From: Polytrichum commune
Lineage: Eukaryota; Streptophyta; Polytrichopsida; Polytrichales; Polytrichaceae
Length of the DNA stretch: 64,000 nt
Direction: 5' to 3'
NCBI GenBank assembly: GCA_950295325.1
Contig: OX485809.1
Span: forward strand, 17,296,001-17,360,000
In this document: one piece after another, positions 22,805 through 32,551 of the stretch
How positions within the stretch are numbered: the stretch's first letter is position 1
Layout of the letters: each line of letters opens with the position of its first letter
Translations under genes and position numbers: made by a program
Notes under the pieces: model-generated
Seen by the model: only the letters and a program-made list of their open reading frames with translations
Database searches by the model: none
Told to the model about the DNA's origin: nothing

Positions 22805-25800
22805 ATGCTCCATGAGCAAACGCCAAAATCTGAGTTTCCTAGAATACGTGAGAGTGGTGCAACAAACATTGATGTATGGATTGATGGATCTATATATCCT
22901 CATCATCCTGGCTCAAAAAAATGCCCGAGCTTCCGTAGTGTCAGTGACTTGCTAGAATTTGTTGGGGAAGGCAAAAAAAGGTTGCTAGGGTATGTTGAGA
23001 GTCTGTCTGCATGCAATGAAAGTAACCTAAAATTTTGATTAGATGAAGCGGAAAGAGAGAATTGCAACTTACAAGCAAATGTGAGGAGTCTCACAAAGAG
23101 TATCGAATAGAAGAATCGTCTGCTTCATTTTAGTAGAGATGAGTTACTTGCTCGACAGATTGCCGAAGGAAAAAACCAAGAGACTTTAGTATCCATCGAG
23201 TTGTTAAAGAGCGAAGTCCAATCTTTGAAAAAAGAATGTCACTGTTTGAACGTTTTATCTGTGGAATGTCTTGACCGCATGAACGCCTTTTCGAGTCAAA
23301 ATGAAGAGAGTTGCTTGCAATTAGAAATCAATTATTGGATTGAAATTGAATCGTTACGTGAGAGTTACGAGGATAAAATCAATTTTCTAAAATTTGATTT
23401 GAAAATAACAATTGCCACACTCAGGCGAAGAGAGCAACGATTACAAAATTTAACAAAAACACCCTATGGGTACCGTACTACCATCTGCATGAGGAAGGAT
23501 TTGTCTTGTTTAGCCTCAACCGGAGGTCAGGCAAAGCGTAGGTTGAGATTATTGTGTTCTGTCATTGCTCCCACGACAACAAATCACGTTCAAACTGTGA
23601 ACCAGGAAACTGGATCAAGGCAACGTTTGCGTGGAGATAAAATAGTACAGATTCAAACTGTCAAAGTCCTTGCCTCTTTGCTCTCAGAGATTGAAGTAAC
23701 ATCGATGTGTGAGTCTTCAAAACTGAGTGCAGTTGGCATCCGCATGTCTAACTTCTACTTAGACAAGATAGGAGAAAATGTTGGAGCAAACGAGATATGT
23801 GAGACCATGGATTGGAATGGTATTACTCAAGCTGGCTACGCTATAGTTTACAAGCAGTTCAAAGGTGCGACACGAGCTGCAAGACGAGGCCTTCGCATCG
23901 GATGCCTTCCGAACCCTCATCAGATATCGCTTGCCAGATCGATGCTTAACTTGAAATTGAGTGAGTATGTCGGGAAATACTATTCGATTGTAAGCACACT
24001 GGAAGTCACACCACCACCGAAATCAAAGTCTAAGGATCTTGTGAAGGTTTCACTAAACGAATTCAATTCAATCTTTGTTGATGTTGAACAAGTGCAACGT
24101 ACTATGGTGGAACTGTACAAAATAACACCATCAGGTAATCACCAAACCTCTTTTTGTTAAATGCTTTGAATTTTCTCAATTGGGTCAATCGTATGTATTC
24201 TCTCAATCAGATGCGTTTGTCTGTTTCATGAACTCTACGTATGCTAGACTAAGTAGTGATTATGCAACTTTGTTGAATGCATGCACGCAGACGTTAACAA
24301 TGTCAATTTTACGTTGGTTTAATTTAGTGATTTTGCACTGTTTTTAAAATTGAATGGGAAGCCTTTAATATTTGTACTCAAGCTTGATGAAGCGGAGATC
24401 ATATATGGGCAGAAAATGGAAAGAGTATCCATCACGTTAATGAACCGGGCCTTAGATAGCACCATAGACTTTAACAGTGAGCGATACTTCTCTGTACAAT
24501 CGGAAAGAGAAATCTGGCCCATTGCATCATTTCAGGTGCCACAAGAATCATACGAAATTCTCAAGTGGGTTTTTGATCAGACTCATATCCCAAGTTTGAT
24601 TAAATTACAAGGTGAGGGTCAGTTGCTGAATGTTCCAGGAATTGGTGATTTCTCTATCGAGTGGCATCTTGCCGCTGACATGAAAACCATAAAGTGTGTT
24701 TACGGATTGAAGCACGGTGCCAATAGCTTACATTCGTGTATCTACTGTTGCCAAGAGCGAGTAAAATCAAGGATTGGCTCAATATCAGATGTTGAAGTTG
24801 CAAGCCATAATAGATGCAAACACTCTTGGAATGAAGGTTTGTTCTAAAAAAAAATCTCAGCCAAACTTCTAACAGGTGAAGCCGCAAAAGAACGATGGAG
24901 ACCAATCTTTGCAATTCCACTGGATAGAGTGCACATTTGCACTTTGAACGGGCTAAATAGAATCATAGAGAAGATAGTCCATCTCCATTTCATCCATATC
25001 TGGACCATACGTGATGACGCACTGAGAAAGTCAGCTATAAGAGAAATGGAAAGAGCAGTCTCGCTAACAGGTGCTCACGGTGGCAACATGACCATTTTCA
25101 AGAATAAAGACCTTTTTGGTAAAAGCAACAACGTGCCTAATAAACCGTCATTCAATGGAGCTCATGCCCTCAAACTTTTCAAACTAAATCCAAACATTCT
25201 AGGCAATCCACCCAGAAAACTTTATGTGGACATTGTGAATGTTGAAAAGAACACATTAAACAAGGGTCACGCCAAAAGAGACCGACTTGAGTTGTGGCAT
25301 GCGCTTGACGCATTGCAACCTTACTTCACGGGATTGCGGTTGACAAACGACCAATCAACAGGAGATTTCAAGCACAAAATTGATGCGTTTGGCCAGCTTT
25401 ACCTGAAGTGTTTTGGTGAGCATCAAGTGACCCACTACATGGTGAGACTGCTCTTAACCATCCTTTATTAAATATTGTTAGTTACTGTTTTGCAAGCACA
25501 AATTTCAACATCCAATGCAGTCAGTCAGTGAAACTCATGAGAATTAAATTCTTATAACATAGCATAGATTCTAAAATTTGTTGGAATTTTTTTATTAATA
25601 TCACATACTTTTAATGTCATTGCAGCATGTCTTCATCCACCATGCACCATATTTTGTGGAAAAATATGGCTCCCTAGCAGTGTGGAGCTGCCAGGGAATG
25701 GAGAATTCCCACCATGTTGCGAAGACTGCATACCAACGACATACACAACATTCAGGTGGAAAAAGAAAAAAAATCCTCTCATCCAAACATTCCAGCACTG

Positions 25801-25963
25801 GTATCGAATAATTGCGCATAGATTCCGAAACAAAGAAGTTGCCATTAATAATACTGAATTTGATTCATTACAAGGAGAGGAGGCAATTGCTGCAAGGCGT
25901 GAAGCATCTTTGAATTCTTTAGCTGCCTTACATAGTGCCTTGTGGCGCGCCAAGTGCACCTGA
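22805..25963 (+). pseudogene. RAG1/Transib-superfamily transposase, inactivated copy
   Basis: Reconstructed exons: about 22805-24134, 24291-25441 and 25626-25963. An N-terminal coiled-coil region (about 22960-23460) precedes a RAG1-core-like region. Catalytic candidates: Asp at 24386-24388 (VLKLDEAEI), Asp at 24677-24679 (LAADMKTIK), Glu at 25701-25703 (AVWSCQGMENS). Zinc-ligand candidates: two Cys in CIYC (24737-24748) and His at 25626 and 25641 (HVFIHH). Order matches RAG1 D600, D708, C727/C730, H937/H942, E962; the D-D gap is 97 residues against 108, D-to-Cys 20 against 19, and His-His-Glu spacing is identical. Lesions: in-frame stops at 23036-23038, 23108-23110, 24320-24322 and 24845-24847, plus a frame change at the A8 run 25766-25773, after which the frame reads QTFQHWYRIIAHRF like the RAG1 C-terminal helix. 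Long uninterrupted stretches imply recent death. Confidence 0.72.
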
Positions 25964-26123
25964 GTAAGAAGTAGGTGGGTCCCAAATATAGAGCCAAGTG
26001 AAGTTTCTCTGTAATCATGAAAATCATTATTTTCTATTGTCTTGCTCTAAATTCAAGTTTCTTAGGTGGTAGAACCATAGAAACTGTAATCGTCTTCTCT
26101 TTTCTAGTATTGACTTTTGTAGC

Positions 26124-26801
26124 CTAACCATCAGTGATAATATACATCTGGAATTGAGAATCTAGAGCAGGTCCTGTTTGGACTGAAATTTCTTGTCTAA
26201 CATCATAAAGTGACCAAGATAAGTCAACTTCAACGTCAATTTTGCGATCATCCATTTCACAATGCACAGTGACCATAGTCACTTGCTCGCTTTGGTCAAT
26301 GGCTTCAAAGACATCATGTGATATCATCTTGCTACGGTTGTACACGAAGTTGGAATATAATGTGGATCTACCCAAGTGGTAACGAAAATTAAGAGAAGGA
26401 AGATGTACCTCTGTTCTGATTATATCTGCTCCAATTGTAATTTTGTTGTTCCATCCTTGATCCATTAATGAGGAGCATAATTCTTCACTGACATTTTTGA
26501 AAACGAACAGTGTGGATGTCTTGTGCATTTGTTCTTCTGATACCAAAAATAGGTCGATGAAAACACCGATTGGCATGAACCACGATAAGTGTGTCAATTT
26601 GCTTCCAATGTTTGGTCTCATTGATGTCTGGAAGTCTTGACGTAATTTTGAACGAAAAGCTTCACTAGTTCCCATGTCTGGTAGTGGCCACTTTGTGGAG
26701 TCAAACCGTGGTAGAGCAATAGGTACTAGCCTCCCATAGTGTCCATCTTGTATATATTTGGCATTGTAAAAGAAGATATTGTCGTCTATTGCCAATTGCA
26801 A
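26124..26801 (-). CDS. Unrecognised protein, second gene of the RAG1-like element
   Basis: A 225-codon open frame on the strand opposite to the transposase and convergent with it, inside the inverted repeats. No ATG opens it: the frame begins after a plausible acceptor (ATATAG|TTGCAATTGG at 26801), so it is probably a last exon. Visible segments include PRFDSTKWPLPDMG, LSWFMPIGVFIDLFLV, GWNNKITIGADIIRTEVHLP and a C-terminal block VEVDLSWSLYDVRQEI that looks like a compact alpha/beta fold, perhaps ubiquitin-like. I do not recognise the family. It has no kelch repeats, so it is not an evident RAG2 counterpart despite the RAG1L/RAG2L-like tail-to-tail layout. The intact 678-bp frame beside a broken transposase is notable. 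Confidence 0.5.
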   Translation of the reverse strand: MQLAIDDNIFFYNAKYIQDGHYGRLVPIALPRFDSTKWPLPDMGTSEAFRSKLRQDFQTSMRPNIGSKLTHLSWFMPIGVFIDLFLVSEEQMHKTSTLFVFKNVSEELCSSLMDQGWNNKITIGADIIRTEVHLPSLNFRYHLGRSTLYSNFVYNRSKMISHDVFEAIDQSEQVTMVTVHCEMDDRKIDVEVDLSWSLYDVRQEISVQTGPALDSQFQMYIITDG

Positions 26802-27229
26802 CTATATATGATCAACACTCTAGCAATATTGGCTATGGTGCAAAATATTTAAGTGCTTTCATGTGTAGTGGGACTTAACTCATATGAATCCAATGGAAGG
26901 CAACCCATGTACAATAAAATTGAGTGGCCACATACAACATCTACCTTAATGGGAGGCTTAATGGGCCCTTTAAAATATAATGCAAAATTCTTCATGAAAT
27001 ACATCATAACATTATTCATTTCTAGCATGAAGTTCTTTATCCATTAATGAGGACTTTGATAAGTGGTAGGATTACAAAAATGGTCATCTTGAGAGAGTTG
27101 GGCGTGTCTTGATCATATCTATGCTTACATTCAAGCTTAGTCATGTCTAAATGCATCCTCTTGTTTAGAGGCCAAACCATTCTTTCCAGATATATATGTT
27201 TCCCTCAAACCCCGGGAGGGTGGGTGGGA

Positions 27230-28777
27230 CCCTCCCTCATGGAAAAACGTTTTCTACCATAACCAACACTATTCACAACTCAATGGACAACTCAAAGTAA
27301 TCATCAGAAGTTTATATACTATACTGATAAGGTATTGGTCTAGGTAAACTTATGTAGTATACCATACTTCATATCCATCTCTCACTTAGTCAAAAACAAA
27401 ATTGTATGTAATAGCTACACAAGCTAACCTCAAAGGCGTTTTTACTCAAATAAAAAATGCTTTGTATTCCAAACTTTCTTGTAGAATATCTAAGCAAAAT
27501 ACACACTACTTGTAACAAAAGATGAGATACAAAATTTAAGAATACTGCCAAGTTTATCAAGGGTTTGCCTCACATGTGGCCATATCACCAACCAAATCCA
27601 CATAGAGGGTTAGTAGCGTACACGAGATGAATAACAACAGAGCCCAATTATTATCTATGTCACACAATCAACCATGGTATAACCAAATACTTTGTATCAA
27701 AGAATACACATCCCATTCATGAATATTCTACTTATTATTTAGCCATTCGGACCATGTGTAACCAAAGCTTGTGGTAGGTTACACACACCAACCGTTTTTA
27801 CTAGTCCACACCACTTACACTAATCCTAAAAAAATTACTTAGGGTAAGCGACCACTTGCGACTAAACCTTCAAAAAAAGGTGCTCATGTTTCTCTACACT
27901 TAATATAGGATTAGGTAAAGACATGCACCTTAGATGTGTTAGGTAACTTTTGTCGAACCCTAAGGTAAATTTCTTTGGGCTGATATTTTGATACCAAGGC
28001 TAGAGAGAGAGAGAGAGAGAGCCTGGAGGAATGGAAGTGTCAACCCGGAAGAAGTTTTTGTATCCATTTGTGGTAGTTTTTGCCTATTGTTTCACCTCTT
28101 CTAACAATGCCATAGTAGCTATGGTAATTAACGTAGCTACATTAACATAGATGGACCCAAATGCATTTGAAATCCACTTTTTTTTTTATGGAATTTGTAT
28201 ATAGCCATGACATATGATAATTCATTGCTATTTATGGGCATTTTAGGTATGTTTTTATGTATTGTTGCTTGGAGATTAAGTATGAGCTCTTCAATTGAAC
28301 ACCATTTACCATTGTGTATGCATGGTAAAAAGTTAGGATTGTTTAACATTTTTAATGTTTATTTCCTTATGTGATCCACATAAATGAAACATGCATTGTT
28401 GGATGCATTGAAACATGCATTGTTGGCTGTACAGGGGTGGAGGGATTGCAGTGACCTAGCCAAAGCATCCACCTCGAGTTGAGCTGCGAGGCCACTCTGT
28501 GGAGACGGTTGGGCATTGATCGCCTGGGCGACTCTATCGGGGAACCGAGAAGCATTCTAGGCCTCCTTGCAAGGTCTGAAGAAGCATGCTGGGCGACCAA
28601 GGAGGGCCGTTTCCTGGGAGCCTCGATGTCGGGCTAAGGCAGGGCCAGCTCACCGGTGGACAGGGGGTGTAGGAGTCATGGGAAAGGGTGCGAACACTGG
28701 GACAATTTCAAAGGGTGGAGTTTTGGTTAGTATAGGGTTGGGGTGCTGAGATTAGGAAGTGTGGGCAGAATTTAAGG
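27230..28777. other. Intergenic, unassigned
   Basis: Contains a (GA)n run at 28003-28021 and a locally GC-rich stretch at about 28430-28740 that breaks the AT-rich background and could be a retroelement scrap. No gene recognised. 28770-28777 (ATTTAAGG) is the left target duplication of the next element. Confidence 0.4.
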
Positions 28778-29672
28778 CACGGGGAGGTCACTTAGTGCAT
28801 TTTAAAAACGACGTGCGGCATAATATAGGGAGGATTAAAATCATTTGACATAAAAATTATAAAAAAATTCCAAATAATGAAGGGTCCATTAAAAGTACAT
28901 AAGCCCATTACAAGTAAAATAGATAGGTATAAAATATGGGCCATTCCCTTTTAGTAAAAATAATATAGGGGCTGAAAATAAGGATCTTAGGATGTATGTT
29001 TAGTAGAATCAATTTCGTACGCTGCCTCACGAGGGATGGATGAAAAATTACTCATCATTCACCCAAAAATGGATGAAATTGGAAGCCTAACTCTATACCC
29101 GACTTCTCTTGGTGGTTTTTCTCCCCTTCTCTTTTGAAACTCTTCAACCCAATTGTAGGGCGCCCGTTTGTGCACAACATTTGAGCCTCACCGTTGTGTT
29201 TAGGGTTTAGGATTGCTTGTCGTCATCCTCTTCTCCAATCTTGTGTAGAGTTTTTTAGCCAGGCTGCATGATCATGTTGTGTTCCATCCTAAGTCTTCTT
29301 TTTGTATTTTCACTTCAAGTTTTTGTACTTGGTTTTTGCAATGGTACGTAATTTTTATATTTTTTTGTTGCCATGCTTTTCCCATCACTTTTGCATTGCA
29401 TACATGCGTTTTCGAGGTCTCCACTGGCTTGCATCCGTTTCACGAGGTCGACTCCACTACCCGGTTTTTTAATTAAAAGGAATATAGACTACAAAAATTT
29501 CAATGACATGGGCATTGTAAGTAATGGTAGGGTACAAAAAAAACAGGCCATTTTAAAATATTATGTAATTATAGGGAGCTTTTAATTCGTGCCTTGGAGG
29601 TAAATAGCCCCTAAACAAATACCCCTCCGCCACACGTGGTACACAAAAATCCTACTAAGTGACCTCCCCGTG
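28778..29672. mobile_element. hAT-type non-autonomous element family H, copy 1 (long)
   Basis: 895 bp with perfect 19-bp terminal inverted repeats CACGGGGAGGTCACTTAGT (28778-28796; complement at 29654-29672). Perfect 8-bp target duplications ATTTAAGG lie at 28770-28777 and 29673-29680. The outer parts match 57741-58241 closely, but about 400 bp in the middle (roughly 29050-29465) are absent from that copy. CA..TG ends and an 8-bp duplication are hAT hallmarks. No transposase coding was seen. Confidence 0.9.
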
Positions 29673-29680
29673 ATTTAAGG

Positions 29681-31394
29681 GGGTTGACTGATTAGTAGGG
29701 TGTTCGGAGGAGGTGGAGCCAAGAGGCGAGCCAAACATGTGTACTTGGCCGTGGCCAAGAACATTAGTTGAATTTCATTTAGGTTGGGTGGTGTGTTAGC
29801 ATTGGAAGTTAGGCCTTGTGGTTAGTATTGGGGTTGATGGCGTGTATGGCTGCGGCGTTGAGTTCAAGGGATTCAAGTATTTGTAAATACTCGTGACCTT
29901 GTTTTTCTCTTAATAATAAAGTTGTGTGTGCTTCATGTTCACCTGGATGGAATTTGGGGAAGTGCCCTTATAATAAAGCTAAGGGAGGACCGACAAGTGA
30001 ATGTGAGCCATAAGCTCTCACCCGGACTACGACGCATAAGGGTGGGGGTTTGTGGCTGACAGAAGCACATGCAAACTCTGAGTACAATCACACAATCTCT
30101 TTGCAAGCACCGGATGATGCGGGAATTTCATGGAGTAGAAACATTCACTACAATCAAGAGATGCAACTGAATTATTGTTGTGATCATGACAAGGGATCAC
30201 TCAATTCCTGTCTGTGAACACCTTCCTCACAGCTTTTAATTACTTCAATTGGTGCTTGCTGCCTTGTGAGAGCGGGGAATGGCCTCAAATGCTATGATCA
30301 AATTAACCTAGATTGACCTACATTAACCTTGCTTGAGCTCCTGTAACTTTATACCTTAACCTGATCCATAATTCCTTGCGCCTGATCGTTGAGCAAGCCA
30401 CTAATAATTCGCACCAGACTCCTACACTGAAATATAAGAATTGCAATCTGACGTGCCTAATGAAGAACACAAAACTCAAGGTTGCATGGCGAAGTGGATC
30501 ATCTATGGCATATGCTTGTCAAGCTGGCCATCTCAAACACAAGTCAAGGATCATCTTTGCAGCAGGCACAGAGGGTGGTCGTTGTTAGCAGGCTCTGATG
30601 AAGAAATCTAGTCCACCATAATCTTGAGGACTCATGCTGCCGATTTAGAGGCTGAATTGCCGACAAGAGAGTAGTGCTGATCGATGTGGGGTTAGCATTA
30701 GGGTTTCAGATTTAAAGTTTACAGTTTAGTGAGGTTAGTGTGATGATTCGCTGAGCCACTGCAAGATTTCTCGATCGCTGTGATGTGATTTTCAGGCACA
30801 AAAGTTGATGGTGCACATGATCTCCGACACGAGTACTGCTTGCATCCAGCCCTTTTGAGGTCACGTCTTTCTGCCATTTCGCATTGCCAATGCCCCCACC
30901 TCCCTCGGATGCTAGGTCAGCCTCTGGGATCCGGTCAAGGGCCGTGTGGGGTCTGACACCTCTGGTGCAAACACCCCGACTGAAATCACAAATTTGTCAT
31001 GTGCAAAACACATTAGTATGATCGTTAGAGAAGCATGAAGCTGATACTTGAGTGGTCGAGAAGAAGTCTATGGGCGATGAAAGCAACTTCTGGCTTCTGG
31101 TGAGGCCACGTTGCCTGTGCTTTCTCGACCGTCGGATTTGACAGATGTAACCCTCCTCCTTTGATCTCCTTTGGATCAAGGTTGGACTGGTATATAGGTA
31201 ATTACATGTGTATTAATATGTCGATGTGCACATTGACGAAATCTGATTGGCGGTGAAGAGAGAGATGTGCAAATGAAACCAGGAGGACGAAGACTAAACT
31301 CATTTGTAACCCTAATCCTAGCAGGTGACGTGGCCGCCTCAAAGGGCAACATTTCGGGAAAGGACTATAAGCCTCCTCCTCGATAATGAACATC
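29681..31394. other. Intergenic, unassigned
   Basis: Mixed composition. A segment near 29925 ('ttaataataaagttgtgtg') looks like a polyadenylation region, and 30360-30600 holds a 70-codon frame; neither could be tied to a gene. Retroelement remnants are plausible but not demonstrated. Confidence 0.35.
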
Positions 31395-31670
31395 AAGAAT
31401 GGTATAAAGAACCTACATGTGGATATCAAAATTGCAATACCTTTAATGATGGGTTGGTGGGTATCTCAAAGTGAGGGAATCTTTGTATACCTGCATTATT
31501 ATTTGGGTCAATAGCATTTGTAAACATTAATGGGGCGGTTTTGCCCAGGCACAAAGGATTTTGCATGGTATGTAGACCTGAATGGGGTCAAATACCTATA
31601 CCCTTCTAGTATCAAAAATGGTGAAATCCTCACTGTGGTTACCTAAATGGTGTCAAAATAAGACGATATG
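31395..31670 (-). repeat. AT-rich dispersed repeat family R, copy 3
   Basis: Reverse-strand copy: 'gtatctcaaagtgagggaatctttgtatac', 'gggtcaatag' and 'tgcatggtatgtagac' correspond to family R motifs in the same order as copy 4. Confidence 0.55.
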
Positions 31671-32044
31671 AATCCAATAGTAGTTGGGACCCAACTCTAC
31701 CTTGCAAGTGTTGTGGGTTCCATTCTCCACTTAGCCATGTTAATGTTACCCATAAAGGTCCACCCACCCTTTGTACGTGTGGGGGTCACAAGCCAACCCT
31801 TTACCTTAAAAGCTTGTGAGTATCGAAGGGCTCTACAAGCCTAATAGGGGAGGAACAACTACACTATTTATCTTGATTAATGCATGTTACTATTCGGAGT
31901 TTTGCGAATGAGATGGGTCCAACAAAATAGAGTAATCCTATTGGCCGTGAGGTGTAAATTGGACTGAAGGCCTTTAGATGAGGGTCCAAGGCCAAGAAGA
32001 GGCAAAGTGAGGTGTCTCCTACGTGGCATCGTTTTGGAGGGGTA

Positions 32045-32430
32045 CACTAATGGTCCAAACCAATGTTGGATTGATATATAAGTGAATGCATGGCATCAAT
32101 AATCAACATCAATCATGGTATCAAAGAACCTACTTGTGGGTATCAAAATTGTCATGCCAATCAAATATTGATATGTAGTGGGTATGTCAATGTGAGAGAA
32201 TCTTTGTATACTTGAGTTATTGTTAGGGCCAATACCAGTCTAAACCATACTGATACTAGGGTGATTTTACCTAGGTATGAAAGTTCTTGCATGGTATATA
32301 TTCTTGAATGACATCGAAAACAAAAATACTGCCAAATACCTATACCTTAATGGTACGAAAAAGTATAAAATCCTCATTATAGATATCCAAAATGGTATAA
32401 AAACAGACGGTACCAACTCAACAGTAGTAG
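32045..32430 (-). repeat. AT-rich dispersed repeat family R, copy 4
   Basis: The fullest reverse-strand copy: from 'accaatgttgg' through 'tgcatggcatcaataatc', 'gggtatgtcaatgtgagaga', 'ttgcatggtatata' and 'aaaatggtataaaaa'. It lies just beyond the 3' end of the MLO gene. Confidence 0.6.
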
Positions 32431-32551
32431 TCGACGCCAAGAAATGAAGCTCAACAGAGAGCACATGTTTTGAAAGGTAGGGTCCAGTTCAAGGGTTCAC
32501 TTTGCCTCAAATTGCTTCAAATTGGTCTCTATGTTTGTGGACCGTGGATCC

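Larger units (their letters stand above)
21920..27229. mobile_element. 5.3-kb DNA transposon with RAG1/Transib-like transposase relic
   Basis: Ends are imperfect inverted repeats of about 59 bp: 21920-21978 (TCCCACCCACCCTCCCGGG, then GAATGGTTTGGCC) and the complement of 27170-27229 (same 19-base start, same inner GAATGGTTTGGCC). The middle of each arm differs but both carry 'atatat'. Inside are the transposase relic 22805-25963 (+) and an unrelated frame 26124-26801 (-), arranged tail to tail. I could not find a clean target duplication next to either end (left flank 'aatga', right flank 'ccctc'), so the true tips may be further out or the flanks have drifted. The region 21980-22800 holds only short unassigned frames. 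Confidence 0.75.

Noticed and set aside
24837-24875. A 39-nt intron removing the TAA at 24845
   Set aside because: Too short for a plant intron; the frame continues coherently after the stop (KKISAKLLTGEAAKERW), so a nonsense mutation is simpler.
26124-26801. RAG2 equivalent
   Set aside because: The layout is reminiscent of ProtoRAG, but no kelch motifs or PHD finger are visible.
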